From positions 124,001 through 188,000 of the forward strand of contig NZ_JAQFWW010000002.1 in NCBI RefSeq assembly GCF_027706145.1: DNA of 64,000 nt. The letters are read 5' to 3'. Positions 10,101 to 18,717 of this stretch are shown piece after piece. The stretch's first letter is position 1. The number at the start of each line of letters is the position of its first letter. Origin of the DNA: Bacillus changyiensis (GTDB lineage: Bacteria; Bacillota; Bacilli; Bacillales; Bacillaceae). Position numbers and translations under genes: made by a program. The notes below the pieces were generated by a model. The model was given only the letters and a program-made list of their open reading frames with translations. It ran no database searches and was not told the DNA's origin.

Positions 10101-10273
10101 CGTTGATACCTGGTCATTTTTATCCCGACATTTTTGATTGCGCTTAGAACTTTACACGCGGATCATATCGAAACATAAGTAGTTTCGCAAGATCTCTGTG
10201 GCAATCTCACCAATATATGTAACCGCAATTGTCGTTAAGCCACTCAGCAAAATACTACCACATCTTTTTATAA

Positions 10274-10402
10274 TCAGTAAACGTTCTTTCGTGCAGCCCT
10301 TCCGTTCTTTTCCCAGATAAAGAAATCTCTAACTCTTCGCTCGGTAGCTTTTTTGAAGGTGAAAACATTCGTCACCCTTTTTCGCTTCTTTTTTAACGCC
10401 AT
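10274..10402 (-). CDS. Very small basic protein, unknown
   Basis: 42 residues starting MALKKKRKRV at the ATG at 10402, behind GGGAGGCG, a strong ribosome site; the longer frame to 10462 has none. The protein is rich in Lys and Arg, which suggests a nucleic-acid contact, but no family is recognised. It is followed at once by about 40 open codons with a hydrophobic stretch and no start codon. It belongs to the accessory island near the broken recombinase. Confidence 0.4.
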   Translation of the reverse strand: MALKKKRKRVTNVFTFKKATERRVRDFFIWEKNGRAARKNVY

Positions 10403-10468
10403 AATAAAAACGCCTCCCTTAACGATGGTTTTAGCCTCATCGCTAAGAAAGACGTTATTCACAACCGT

Positions 10469-10491
10469 AACGACCGTAAATTAGGGTCGTT
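10469..10491 (+). terminator. Small hairpin with T tail at the island end
   Basis: AACGACC / GGTCGTT stem, 9-base loop, then TTTATT on the plus strand. No plus-strand gene ends immediately upstream, so it may be a leftover signal. Confidence 0.4.
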
Positions 10492-10631
10492 TTTATTCCG
10501 AATAATGCCTGTTAATTGCGGATTTTCCGGTACAATTAACAATCCTGCGTCTCAAATTCCGATTAGATGATCGAAACATATCATCGTTAAATCCGACATC
10601 CTAAACACGTTGATATATCAGGCTTAGAACA

Positions 10632-10997
10632 CTAACACTCCTCAGGCGTACCGGTATTCTTCGCCGTCCGAAATGATGAACCGCAGCCACATGATGCGAT
10701 GGCGTTCGGGTTTTCGATGGTGAAGCCGCCTCCCATCATTGATTGTTTGAAATCGATGACTGTTCCATTCATGATATCAAGGCTTTCCTGATCAACTAGT
10801 ACCGTAATTCCATGTTGAACAAATTCCTTATCAAGTTCACCTTTATCGTGTTCAAAACCCATTCCATAAGAAAGGCCGCTGCATCCGCCACCTTTTACGC
10901 TGATTCTCAAGAAAGCATCTTCCTCTTCATGTTCCTTCATCATATCTTTAATATGAAGTGCTGCTGACTCTGTAATCGTTACCGTTTTATCACTCAT
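10632..10997 (-). CDS. yutM: A-type iron-sulfur carrier (HesB/IscA family)
   Basis: A 121-residue carrier that receives Fe-S clusters from the Suf scaffold and passes them to target enzymes in the cytoplasm. The three invariant cysteines are present: Cys39 in GGGCSG, and Cys103 and Cys105 in SCGCGSS. The SMMGGGFTIENPNA stretch is the other family hallmark. It matches B. subtilis YutM and, as there, lies next to dapF. Likely clients include LipA, also in this window. It is the first core gene after the accessory island. Confidence 0.95.
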   Translation of the reverse strand: MSDKTVTITESAALHIKDMMKEHEEEDAFLRISVKGGGCSGLSYGMGFEHDKGELDKEFVQHGITVLVDQESLDIMNGTVIDFKQSMMGGGFTIENPNAIASCGCGSSFRTAKNTGTPEEC

Positions 10998-11072
10998 AAT
11001 GTCACACCCCTTTTTGTTGTATGTGTAAACTTATTATATATATGAAATCATCTTTTCTCAAACAGGCTGTTT

Positions 11073-11927
11073 TCAAACAAAAAATACGCCTTCACACACT
11101 GTTTCAGCCGGACCAGTCATCATCACACGACCATCGTGTTTCCAGTTGATAATCAAATCGCCTCCGGCAAGATGGACAGTAATGTCGGTTTCTTTCTGAG
11201 AAAAACCGTTAAGAACTGAAGCAACTGCAGCGGCACAAGCACCTGTACCGCATGCCTGAGTGATCCCAGATCCCCTTTCCCAGACACGAAAATGGAGTTC
11301 TCGTTCATTCTCCACTTCAACAAATTCGACATTGACACCTTCAGGGAATCTTTCATCCTTTTCAATGACCGGTCCTAATGTTGTAAGTGGGGCATCTTCA
11401 ATCTTATTTAAATAAAAGACAATATGAGGATTGCCCATTGAAACAGCGGTACCTCTCATTTTATAGCTTCCAAAACTCATTTGTTCATTAATCGTTTGCG
11501 AGCTTTGTTCACCAAGCATTGGGAGATCTGATTTGAATAGACGCGGCTGGCCCATATCAACCGTAGCCGATACTACTTTCCCATCACTCACTTCCACCTC
11601 TGTTTTGACAAGTCCAGATATTGTTTCAATTAAAAATGATTTCTCCTTTGCCAGTCCGTGTTCATAAGCATATTTTGCCACACAGCGTAACCCATTTCCA
11701 CAGTTTTTCGCTTCAGAACCATCACTATTAAAAATCCTCATTTTTACAGGAGCCTGATCAGATGGACAGATCAGAATCAATCCATCGGAACCGATTCCTG
11801 TATAAACAGAAGAAACTTTGATAGCAAGCTCTGATAACAATGCTTCCGGAAGATTTTCTTCAAATTGATTGACATATATATAACTGTTTCCTAAACCATG
11901 CATTTTTGTAAAATGAAAAGAATTCAT
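11073..11927 (-). CDS. dapF: Diaminopimelate epimerase
   Basis: Converts LL- to meso-diaminopimelate, the last-but-one step of lysine synthesis and the source of the peptidoglycan cross-link residue. The two catalytic cysteines are visible: Cys76 in KNCGNGLRC and Cys226 in [15 protein letters not shown] and WERGSG are further conserved. The start at 11927 ([19 protein letters not shown] five bases upstream) gives 284 residues, the B. subtilis length; the frame extends four codons further without support. Transcribed in the same direction as yutM, 75 bases away. Confidence 0.97.
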   Translation of the reverse strand: MNSFHFTKMHGLGNSYIYVNQFEENLPEALLSELAIKVSSVYTGIGSDGLILICPSDQAPVKMRIFNSDGSEAKNCGNGLRCVAKYAYEHGLAKEKSFLIETISGLVKTEVEVSDGKVVSATVDMGQPRLFKSDLPMLGEQSSQTINEQMSFGSYKMRGTAVSMGNPHIVFYLNKIEDAPLTTLGPVIEKDERFPEGVNVEFVEVENERELHFRVWERGSGITQACGTGACAAAVASVLNGFSQKETDITVHLAGGDLIINWKHDGRVMMTGPAETVCEGVFFV

Positions 11928-12012
11928 GAAGGCCTCCAACTTTTTTTATTCATTATAGTATAAAAATTGAAAGATTCGGACACAATATAACCATCCCCCG
12001 TTTTTCATACAT

Positions 12013-12046
12013 AAAAGCTCCCTGCCGATATTGGCAGGGAGCTTTT
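12013..12046 (-). terminator. Terminator of yutK
   Basis: Perfect 14-bp stem AAAAGCTCCCTGCC / GGCAGGGAGCTTTT with a 6-base loop. It starts 6 bases past the yutK stop and would also block reading into dapF. Confidence 0.9.
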
Positions 12047-12052
12047 ATCATG

Positions 12053-13270
12053 TTACCCGATAAACATTCCGGCAATTGCGCCACTTAAAAGGTTGGCTAA
12101 TGTACCGGCAGCAACAGCTTTAAGTCCAAGTCGGGCAATATCAGAACGGCGAGAAGGCGCCATTCCCCCTAATCCGCCAAGTAAGATTGCAACAGAAGAA
12201 AGATTTGCAAAACCACACAATGCGAAGCTAATAATTGAAACCGTTTTTTCCGTAAATTCAGCCTTTACTTGTGCAAAATTAGAAAAAGCAACAAATTCGT
12301 TTAAGATAAGCTTTTGACCGATAAAACTTCCCGCCTTAATAGCCTCATCCCAAGGAACACCAATCACAAAAGCTAGCGGAGCAAATAAATATCCAAGAAG
12401 AAATTCCAATGTTAGATCTTTAAAACCAAACCAACTACCAACTCCACCGAGAATACCGTTTAAAACTGCAATTAAAGCAACGAAAGCTAACAACATGGCA
12501 CCGACATTTAAGGCCAAATGCAAACCTGTTGATGCTCCTTTTGCCGCTGCATCAAGGACATTTGCAGCATCCTCGTCTTCAGCCATTTTGATATCTTCTG
12601 ATGAAGTTTTTGGTTTTTCTGTTTCTGGAATTAACATTTTTGCCATAATCAAACCAGCAGGTGCAGCCATAAAGCTCGCCGCAAGCAAGTATTTTAGAGG
12701 AATTCCAAGAAGTGCGTAACCGAACAAAACTGAACCAGCAACAGATGCCAATCCACCTGTCATAACAGCAAACAGCTCAGATTTTGTTAGATGAGCAATA
12801 AATGGTTTAATGACAAGAGGTGCCTCAGTTTGTCCAACAAAAATATTGGCAGCAGCAGAAAGAGATTCCGTTTTACTTGTTCCAAGTAGTTTTGATAATC
12901 CTCCACCGATCACGCGGATAATCAATTGCATAATTCTTAAGTGATAAAGAACAGCGATTAATGAAGAAAAGAAGATAATAACGGGTAACACACTAAATGC
13001 AAAAGCAGGACTTTTTCCTACTTCTAAAAGAGGGCCAAATAAAAAGCCGATTCCTTGCTGTGCGTAATTGACGAGATTTTGAACCATTTCCGTAAACCAA
13101 AGAAACGCGTTTTTTCCCGCCTCCCACTTAAGTACGATAAACCCAAACAGGATCTGGATCGCTAAACCGATTAAAATCGTTCTAGGCTTAATTTTACTTT
13201 TATGTTCTGAAAGTAAAAATGCAATTGCAAAAACAACAATAATGCCAAGAAGTCCCCATAAAATATTCAT
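12053..13270 (-). CDS. yutK: Concentrative nucleoside transporter (NupC family)
   Basis: A 405-residue integral membrane protein importing nucleosides with protons or sodium. It has an N-terminal hydrophobic region, the nucleoside-recognition (gate) segment around LLGTSKTESLSAAANIFVGQ with the family hallmark GQTEAPL, and the C-terminal CNT domain with GFANLSSVAILLGG. The start at 13270 (MNILWGLLG) has AGAGGTG five bases upstream. It matches B. subtilis YutK in family, length and position between dapF and yuzB. It has its own terminator, so it is probably monocistronic. Confidence 0.92.
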   Translation of the reverse strand: MNILWGLLGIIVVFAIAFLLSEHKSKIKPRTILIGLAIQILFGFIVLKWEAGKNAFLWFTEMVQNLVNYAQQGIGFLFGPLLEVGKSPAFAFSVLPVIIFFSSLIAVLYHLRIMQLIIRVIGGGLSKLLGTSKTESLSAAANIFVGQTEAPLVIKPFIAHLTKSELFAVMTGGLASVAGSVLFGYALLGIPLKYLLAASFMAAPAGLIMAKMLIPETEKPKTSSEDIKMAEDEDAANVLDAAAKGASTGLHLALNVGAMLLAFVALIAVLNGILGGVGSWFGFKDLTLEFLLGYLFAPLAFVIGVPWDEAIKAGSFIGQKLILNEFVAFSNFAQVKAEFTEKTVSIISFALCGFANLSSVAILLGGLGGMAPSRRSDIARLGLKAVAAGTLANLLSGAIAGMFIG

Positions 13271-13410
13271 GACCACACCTCTTATTATTTTTTAACTTTA
13301 ATTAAGATAACAATTTCTCGTATGCCTGTCTACAAAATTTTTGCGAATCTTTTCATTTTTTATCAAAACTTTCTTAAAAAAATAGGATCCTGTCAAGACC
13401 AAGACCCCAT

Positions 13411-13647
13411 TTACACTAATTCATTTTCATCAATAAATTTATATATATTTTCGACCAATTCAGCTGGATTATTCCCCGAAATTATTTCACCATTGACAAG
13501 AGCAAACAGGTTTTGCATACACTGTCCACAATAGCTTAAACAACCATATTCAATGACATCTAAATTAGGGTCCTTTTCCAAAACAGCTCTTGCTTCTTGT
13601 GAACCTTGAGCAAGATTGCTAACGCAAAATTCAACAATTGGAAACAC
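13411..13647 (-). CDS. yuzB: YuzB family protein (DUF1450)
   Basis: A 78-residue cytoplasmic protein with four conserved cysteines (Cys8, Cys36, Cys40, Cys43 in [10 protein letters not shown]), suggesting metal or redox chemistry, and a thioredoxin-like or ferredoxin-like small fold. The family has no proven function. It sits beside the YutJ NADH dehydrogenase-like gene, transcribed away from it, as in B. subtilis. Confidence 0.9.
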   Translation of the reverse strand: MFPIVEFCVSNLAQGSQEARAVLEKDPNLDVIEYGCLSYCGQCMQNLFALVNGEIISGNNPAELVENIYKFIDENELV

Positions 13648-13912
13648 GTTATTTCACCTCACATTGCTTATTATCGTACCTCAAGAAACTTCTGTTAGTC
13701 AAAACAGAGGTTTATTAAAGCTTTTGTAACATATTAAATCAAAAAAATGTTTTACTAATCGTTCTTTCATAATAAACTTGTAGGTTGTTTTTCGAGAAAT
13801 ATTGTGATTTTACATCAGATTCGATATAATTTTATGGGGTAAATACATAGTTTTTTATTTTTGCAGTGTAAAAAGATCAATGACAACTTCTAGGGGAAAA
13901 GGGGTATTCACA

Positions 13913-14980
13913 ATGCAAAATTTAGTTTTATTAGGTGGCGGTTATGGAAACATGCGTATGATCCATCGACTGTTACCAAATCAGTTGCCTGATGATGTGA
14001 TAATTACTTTAATAGATCAAAACCCTTACCATTGTTTGAAAACAGAATATTACGCACTTGCTGCCGGAACGATCTCTGATCAACATATTAGAGTGTCCTT
14101 TCCAGCCCATCCTAAATTAAAAGTAGAATACGGTCATGTTTCATCTGTTAACTTACAACAAAAAATGATTTTGTTTAATGACAGAGAACCAATCTCCTAT
14201 GACGATGTTGTGATTGGACTCGGTTGTGAAGACAAATATCATAATGTACCTGGTGCACCTGAACACACATGTAGCATTCAAACAATCGATCAATCCCGAA
14301 TGACCTATCAGACACTCAACAACTTAAATGCCAAATCAACTGTGGCAATTGTTGGGGCAGGACTAAGTGGTGTTGAGCTTGCAAGCGAACTAAGAGAAAG
14401 CAGACAAGACTTGAACATTATCCTCTTTGACCGCGGCGAATTAATATTATCAAGCTTTCCCAAGCGACTGAGTCGATATGTTCAAAACTGGTTTGAAGAA
14501 CATGGTGTTAACATCATTAACCGTGCTAACATTACGAAAGTGGAGAAAAATATCGTCTACAATCACGATGATCCGATTCGAGCCGATGCCATTGTCTGGA
14601 CCGCTGGAATTCAGCCAAATCAAGTTGTCCGTGATTTAAAAGTTGAAAAAGATCCTCAAGGACGTGTTATCTTAACACCGCATCACCATTTGCCAGAAGA
14701 TGAGCATGTCTATGTTGTCGGAGATTGCGCAAGCCTTCCTCATGCTCCAAGCGCCCAACTTGCCGAAGCACAAGCAGAGCAAATCGCTCAGATTCTTGAA
14801 TTGCGTTGGAAAGGGGAAGCGCTTCCAGAGACAATGCCAAAATTCAAACTAAAAGGTGTGCTCGGCTCACTCGGTAAAAAAGCTGGATTCGGTTTAGTCG
14901 CCGAACGTCCTTTAATTGGCAGAGTTCCGCGCTTATTAAAGTCAGGGCTTCTCTGGATGTATAAACACCATAATGGATAG
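13913..14980 (+). CDS. yutJ: NADH dehydrogenase-like flavoprotein YutJ
   Basis: A 355-residue FAD/NAD(P)H oxidoreductase of the NDH-2 superfamily. It opens with LVLLGGGYGN (FAD), has AIVGAGLSGVELASEL (NADH) mid-protein and VVGDCASLPHAPSAQLAEAQ toward the end. The ATG at 13913 (MQNLVLLGG) follows AAAAGGGG and gives the length I recall for B. subtilis YutJ; the frame to 13880 lacks a ribosome site. The electron acceptor is unknown, and YutJ is more divergent from respiratory Ndh than YumB is. Confidence 0.92.
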   Translation: MQNLVLLGGGYGNMRMIHRLLPNQLPDDVIITLIDQNPYHCLKTEYYALAAGTISDQHIRVSFPAHPKLKVEYGHVSSVNLQQKMILFNDREPISYDDVVIGLGCEDKYHNVPGAPEHTCSIQTIDQSRMTYQTLNNLNAKSTVAIVGAGLSGVELASELRESRQDLNIILFDRGELILSSFPKRLSRYVQNWFEEHGVNIINRANITKVEKNIVYNHDDPIRADAIVWTAGIQPNQVVRDLKVEKDPQGRVILTPHHHLPEDEHVYVVGDCASLPHAPSAQLAEAQAEQIAQILELRWKGEALPETMPKFKLKGVLGSLGKKAGFGLVAERPLIGRVPRLLKSGLLWMYKHHNG

Positions 14981-14998
14981 TGTTTCATGGTTGTTCAT

Positions 14999-15020
14999 AA
15001 ACCCTTGGTGTATCAAGGGT
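14999..15020 (+). terminator. Terminator of yutJ
   Basis: Stem AAACCCTTG / CAAGGGTT with a 6-base loop followed by seven T. Confidence 0.9.
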
Positions 15021-15586
15021 TTTTTTATTTTATCATTATAATAAAATAACAATTCCAAAACATAAATGTTAGTAATTATTCATTTGGCATACCCTGTTAA
15101 AATAGGTCTAAGAAGAAGCCCTTCTCAATAGAGTTGGGCTTCATTTTATTATCATGAATTTGAATGGAGATTGCAGAAAAAAGACAAATTCCAATAAGAA
15201 ACTGTAATTTCCAAGTTTCTTTAGTTAAGCATGCTTTTCATCAACACTTGCTTTAGGGTAATAAAAAACACTCACATTATAATTCATTTTCAATTCTAAA
15301 GGTCTGTTTGAAAACAATCAAACAACCGTCTTTTCTGTTTTTTCCCCACACTGAACCTTTATTTATTTCAGAAAAAAAGGGCCTTTTGCTCTTCTCCAAC
15401 TCCTTACAGAGCTTGTATTCGAAGATTATACTCAACTCTGTATCAGATCGAGATTGTAATGGGAGTGTTAGATTTAATGATCCAGTATTAGATGATAATG
15501 AATCGCAAATGCCAACCTCTAATCCAATGTTAAATAATGGATCTGTGCAACCTTCATAATTTTCTACTAATCAAGGAGTGAACAAT
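15021..15586. other. Gene-poor stretch with one hairpin
   Basis: About 570 bases. A terminator-like hairpin (GAAGCCC at 15115-15121, GGGCTTC at 15136-15142, then ATTTTATTAT) has no obvious gene before it. An 83-codon frame at 15308-15559 has no ribosome site and is not accepted as a gene. Confidence 0.5.
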
Positions 15587-15664
15587 TTGAGCGGCGGTTA
15601 TGGAGCAATCCTTTTAATTATTGTTAGTGCCTCTGGCTGGTATAGCGGCGTTTTTTATGAATAG
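15587..15664 (+). CDS. Very small YjcZ-like peptide, possibly frameshifted
   Basis: TTG start at 15587 behind AAGGAG. The 25-residue product starts MSGGYGAILLIIV, like YjcZ-family sporulation peptides (SGGYG followed by one hydrophobic helix). After codon 13 it departs from the family pattern (SASGWYSGVFYE). In the +1 frame the helix continues (LLVPLAGIAAFFMNR), so a one-base indel may have altered the tail. Short length limits certainty. Confidence 0.35.
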   Translation: MSGGYGAILLIIVSASGWYSGVFYE

Positions 15665-15703
15665 ATGCTCATACACCTCTTCCCACGTTATTGATGACAT
15701 GCT

Positions 15704-15738
15704 AAAAGGGCCTTCACAAACTTGTGAAAAGCCTTTTT
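15704..15738 (+). terminator. Terminator after the small YjcZ-like gene
   Basis: Imperfect stem-loop from AAAAGGGCCTTCACAA to TTGTGAAAAGCCTTTTT, ending in a T run. Confidence 0.7.
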
Positions 15739-15813
15739 GTCTTTCAATTGTTATTAATGATTTAGCATAATCGATTTTGAATCTGAAAAGAATAATCAAA
15801 AAGGGGGTGCGGC

Positions 15814-16251
15814 ATGATTTTTAATATTTTTTTTGGTTTTCTTGTCCCTTGGTCAATTTTTTTGTTCCATAAAAAAAAATCTGTCTTAATCGTTTTGTTA
15901 TTGTCAGCATTAATTTCCTTTTTAATCAATGATATTGGCTTCAGTTTAAAATTTTGGACTGTAAAACCATTTGAATATCCAGTTTTATCAATGATTCCAT
16001 ACAATTTAGGATTATTTACTGTTGTCGGTATTTATATGATTCATTTTATTGCCCTGTACCAAAAACCTTTATTCTACATAATATTCACATCACTACTATT
16101 GACCGTTTTTGAATTTGGTTTATACATGATAGGTCGAATTAGTTATGGTAATGGCTGGAACATTATGTTTACCTTTTTCAGTTATCTACTATCGACTACA
16201 CTGTTGTATTTATTAGCAAGACTAACAGATCAACTAAGTGTTAAGTATTAA
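15814..16251 (+). CDS. CBO0543-like integral membrane protein
   Basis: A 145-residue protein starting at the ATG at 15814, behind AAAGGGGGTG. Four to five hydrophobic helices fill it: an opening FFGFLVPWSIFLF, a second through LLLSALISFLI, a third through NLGLFTVVGIYMIHFI, a fourth at IIFTSLLLTVFEF and a last at FFSYLLSTTLLYLLA. The FGFLVPW opening and the PYNLGL motif resemble the CBO0543 family of small Firmicutes membrane proteins, for which no function is known. It appears monocistronic. Confidence 0.7.
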   Translation: MIFNIFFGFLVPWSIFLFHKKKSVLIVLLLSALISFLINDIGFSLKFWTVKPFEYPVLSMIPYNLGLFTVVGIYMIHFIALYQKPLFYIIFTSLLLTVFEFGLYMIGRISYGNGWNIMFTFFSYLLSTTLLYLLARLTDQLSVKY

Positions 16252-16304
16252 AAAACTAAAGAGGCGCCAATGTTGACGCCCTTTTAGCATGTCTCTTTAA
16301 ATAT

Positions 16305-16628
16305 CTATACAAGTGAATGTTCAGAATAGCTATCAAGAAAAACCGCTCTTCCAGCTAGCATGTGATCCGGTGTTCCATCAAGAAAAATCGCTCTTCCAGC
16401 TAGCATGTGATCCGGTGTTCTATCAAGAAAAATCGCTCTTCCAGCTAGCATGTGATCCGGTGTTCTATCAAGAAAAACCGCTCTTCCAGCTAGCATGTGA
16501 TCCGGTGTTCTATCAAGAAAAATCGCTCTTCCGGCAAATTCATTATTCTCTTTTGGTTGAAGTAAAAAGTTTAAACCGATAAGACTGGTGACGATGACAG
16601 CTGCAAAGATGGCAAGGTACTTTTTCAC
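16305..16628 (-). CDS. Phr pheromone precursor with five tandem repeats
   Basis: A 107-residue pre-pro-peptide placed as Phr genes are: its GTG overlaps the rap stop by four bases (GTGA), behind a strong GGAGGTG site. Residues 1-22 are an export signal (MKKYLAIFAAVIVTSLIGL). Residues 31-107 are five near-identical repeats, four full 15-residue units of type LAGRAIFLDRTPDHM and a last unit AGRAVFLD followed by SYSEHSLV. Phr proteins are exported, cut to pentapeptides, re-imported by Opp and bind their Rap. All five units keep GRA(I/V)F, with Arg at position 2 as in most Phr pheromones, and each later unit follows a DHMLA processing-like context. The DRTPD segment changes to DGTPD or DSYSE in two units, so GRAIF/GRAVF is my preferred mature peptide. 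Ordinary Phr precursors are about 40-60 residues with one pheromone. Confidence 0.85.
   Translation of the reverse strand: MKKYLAIFAAVIVTSLIGLNFLLQPKENNEFAGRAIFLDRTPDHMLAGRAVFLDRTPDHMLAGRAIFLDRTPDHMLAGRAIFLDGTPDHMLAGRAVFLDSYSEHSLV
16332..16533. repeat. 45-bp tandem repeat inside the phr gene
   Basis: Four full copies (starting at 16332, 16377, 16422 and 16467) and a partial fifth from 16512. Copies differ at only a few bases: Ile/Val, Arg/Gly and one silent T/C. The unit is a multiple of three, so copy-number change keeps the frame. Near-identity indicates recent expansion or homogenisation. Confidence 0.95.
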
Positions 16629-17731
16629 TTTAACACCTCCATTCTTTTTAAAATTTGGTCTCTTGCATGATGAGACTTTTCAAAGTATCCTACAGCACTG
16701 TCTGCATCACCATTTTTCTTATAGTAAAGTGCAATATCTAATGTTAATTCCGCTATATCTGTCCAAAGATTAACTGTTTTGAGATATTCTAAAGCCTGTT
16801 CAATTTGGAAGGCATCGTACTCATCATACAGAGCATGGATAAGTGTAAATTTCGACAAATATTCCCTTTCACCTGCCTTTTTCGATCGAAAAAAACCTTT
16901 TTTATACCATTTATGCGCTTCTTCTAAAAAACCTAATCTGTACAAAACATGTGTCAGTTCAAAAATTGAATGAATACCGTAAACAGAGTCTTCATGTTCT
17001 TTAAAATTTAGTGCTTTTTTAAAATGTTGTTGAGCATGATTGAGGAGATTCTGATTAATGTAACATAATCCCAAATTGTGATGAGCCATACCGATAAGAA
17101 GATTATTTTTGATGATGATGGCATCCTTTAATGCTTGTTTGTGATGTTTTTCTGCTTCCTCAAAACGGAATAAATCAAGTTTATTCGCTCCTATAATCAT
17201 TTCACTACTAATTGCTTTTTGAACATATTCATCATGGATTTTGAAGGTTTTTAAAGCTGTATTTGCATGGTTTAAAGAGAAGAAATTTTGTTTGATTTGA
17301 TAGTAGGCGATAGCGAGTTTGTAATGGAATTCTGCATTTTCGATTTGATCGGGGATTTTTCTAAGCTTGTCCTCAGCCAATTTGTAATAGTTAATTGCAT
17401 TTGTATAGTCTTTTTTATGAAATTCATACATGCCAGAAAAAAAGAAAAAATAATAGTCAATCATGTCATCAGTACTTTGCATGTCGGCTTTTTGATATTG
17501 AATGTCTTCAAACAATTTGTTAGAAGCAGCAAACTGTTTTGTCAGCAGTTTGTGTCGATAGTCTAAAAGATTGTAGTAAAGCAGCAAATCTTGATTTTCT
17601 TCCATGTTTGGCAATTGATGTTCAATCGTATACTTGATCGAAATCGCTTGAGATATCTCATGACGTTTAATTAAGATATACCATTGATTCAACATTTTGG
17701 CGACTTCTTCATAAGCAATTTTTGTCTTCAA
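16625..17731 (-). CDS. Rap family response-regulator aspartate phosphatase or inhibitor
   Basis: 368 residues, the normal Rap length. An N-terminal three-helix bundle (about 1-70, with the Rap signature MEENQDLLLYYNLLDYRHKL) is followed by about seven TPR repeats (for example AINYYKLAEDKLRK, GMAHHNLGLCYINQ, AVGYFEKSHHARDQ). Rap proteins dephosphorylate Spo0F~P to delay sporulation or block ComA binding to DNA for competence; the TPR groove binds the Phr peptide, which switches them off. The partner of this Rap cannot be told from sequence. It is cotranscribed and probably translationally coupled with the multi-repeat phr gene. Confidence 0.95.
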   Translation of the reverse strand: MKTKIAYEEVAKMLNQWYILIKRHEISQAISIKYTIEHQLPNMEENQDLLLYYNLLDYRHKLLTKQFAASNKLFEDIQYQKADMQSTDDMIDYYFFFFSGMYEFHKKDYTNAINYYKLAEDKLRKIPDQIENAEFHYKLAIAYYQIKQNFFSLNHANTALKTFKIHDEYVQKAISSEMIIGANKLDLFRFEEAEKHHKQALKDAIIIKNNLLIGMAHHNLGLCYINQNLLNHAQQHFKKALNFKEHEDSVYGIHSIFELTHVLYRLGFLEEAHKWYKKGFFRSKKAGEREYLSKFTLIHALYDEYDAFQIEQALEYLKTVNLWTDIAELTLDIALYYKKNGDADSAVGYFEKSHHARDQILKRMEVLK

Positions 17732-17862
17732 TCGCTTCCCTTCCTTTCCTTGCTAAGTTTCCCTTCAATTGATTGTATCTATTTTACATAATTAAGCATT
17801 TTTTGACAATGTATTTATCTAAATATTAGAACAAATCCCCATTTGAAAAAGTGCTTCATTTT

Positions 17863-18129
17863 CTAATGGTACAAGGATTGAACTTTTGTTAGATCATTTA
17901 ATAAGTCTTTAATATCTTTTTGGGATAAAGGAACAAGCATTTGATCATAAAGGCTAATGATCTGTCCTTCTTCATCATCGACATGCTGTTTTAAGTATTG
18001 TTGTAAAGCTTGGAGCTGATTTTCCTTTAGACTTGTTCTTGTTTCAAATTGTTTTATTTTTTTTAATGAAAAAATATTATTTTCAGTATCAAATTGACCA
18101 GACAATATTTGCCCTTCAATAATGGACAT
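17863..18129 (-). CDS. Hypothetical 88-residue protein
   Basis: Starts MSIIEGQILSGQFD at the ATG at 18129, behind GGGAGTG. It is soluble, helical and rich in Gln, Lys and Leu, with a probable helical hairpin (ENQLQALQQYLKQHVDDEE and KDIKDLLNDLTKVQ). I do not recognise the family. It lies between the rap cassette and the core gene yuzD and is transcribed with yuzD, but a 58-base gap separates them. Confidence 0.6.
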   Translation of the reverse strand: MSIIEGQILSGQFDTENNIFSLKKIKQFETRTSLKENQLQALQQYLKQHVDDEEGQIISLYDQMLVPLSQKDIKDLLNDLTKVQSLYH

Positions 18130-18187
18130 GATCAACACTCCCGTTTTTTTAGTGTTAGTTTATCCGTAATGATTGAAGGGCAGTCAC

Positions 18188-18523
18188 TTATTTTAATTCA
18201 GTTGGTTGATATCCCCGCTTTTCCATTTCCTCATAGATACTTTTCAACTTTGGATTCCCTTCACCAATGATTTTGTCTTCAATAAGAACGAGCGGGTAGA
18301 AGTATTCGTCATTTTGTATCTTTTGGGAAATCTCTTGTTTTTTAACGTCATCTTCTGGAGGATGGTGGATATCAATGTACATGATTGAGAAAGGCTGATC
18401 AGCGTATTTTCTTTTAAGTGCAGCTTCAAGCCATTCATATGTATCTTTTGATGAAGGAAGGTTAACACAGCTTGGGCATTGCACGTCACTACCGTAAACA
18501 AACAGTTCGACCGGTTTTTTCAT
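18188..18523 (-). CDS. yuzD: YuzD family protein (DUF1462, thioredoxin-like)
   Basis: About 111 residues starting MKKPVELFVYGSDVQCPSC. The N-terminal strand followed by CPSC is a thioredoxin-like active site (CxxC), with SSKDTYEWLEAAL as the next helix and PLVLIEDKIIGEGNPKL toward the end. The family function is unproven; a redox role is likely. Three ATGs occur in a row (18529, 18526, 18523); spacing from AGGAG favours the last. It diverges from yutI, as in B. subtilis. Confidence 0.88.
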   Translation of the reverse strand: MKKPVELFVYGSDVQCPSCVNLPSSKDTYEWLEAALKRKYADQPFSIMYIDIHHPPEDDVKKQEISQKIQNDEYFYPLVLIEDKIIGEGNPKLKSIYEEMEKRGYQPTELK

Positions 18524-18717
18524 CATCATGACTCCTTTTTTGTTTTTTACTTTATTTTAGTTTATTTTCACTTCATACTCCATTACAGCAATAAAAATTA
18601 TTTTTTGTCTTTAATGAAATATGCTATAATGTTGTGGGAAAAGGTTGAAACTAATCAATAGCTTTTTATTGTTTGACTCCATATAATAGTTGTAACGATT
18701 TGAAAGGAGCGATATGA

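Noticed and set aside
9547..10137. 196-codon plus-strand frame opposite the recombinase
   Set aside because: Arg/Ser-rich antisense shadow; the minus strand has the clear recombinase motifs.
15308..15559. 83-codon frame after yutJ
   Set aside because: No ribosome site and Ser/Asn-rich, unconvincing composition; part of a gene-poor stretch.
16332..16533. Repeats as a CRISPR array
   Set aside because: The 45-bp units are directly adjacent with no variable spacers and are coding in frame, so this is a tandem repeat in the phr gene.
16313..16582. 89-codon plus-strand frame opposite phr with repeated FQLACDPVF
   Set aside because: It is the antisense shadow of the phr repeats; the 45-bp period keeps any frame open. 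The minus-strand frame has the signal peptide, ribosome site and Rap coupling.
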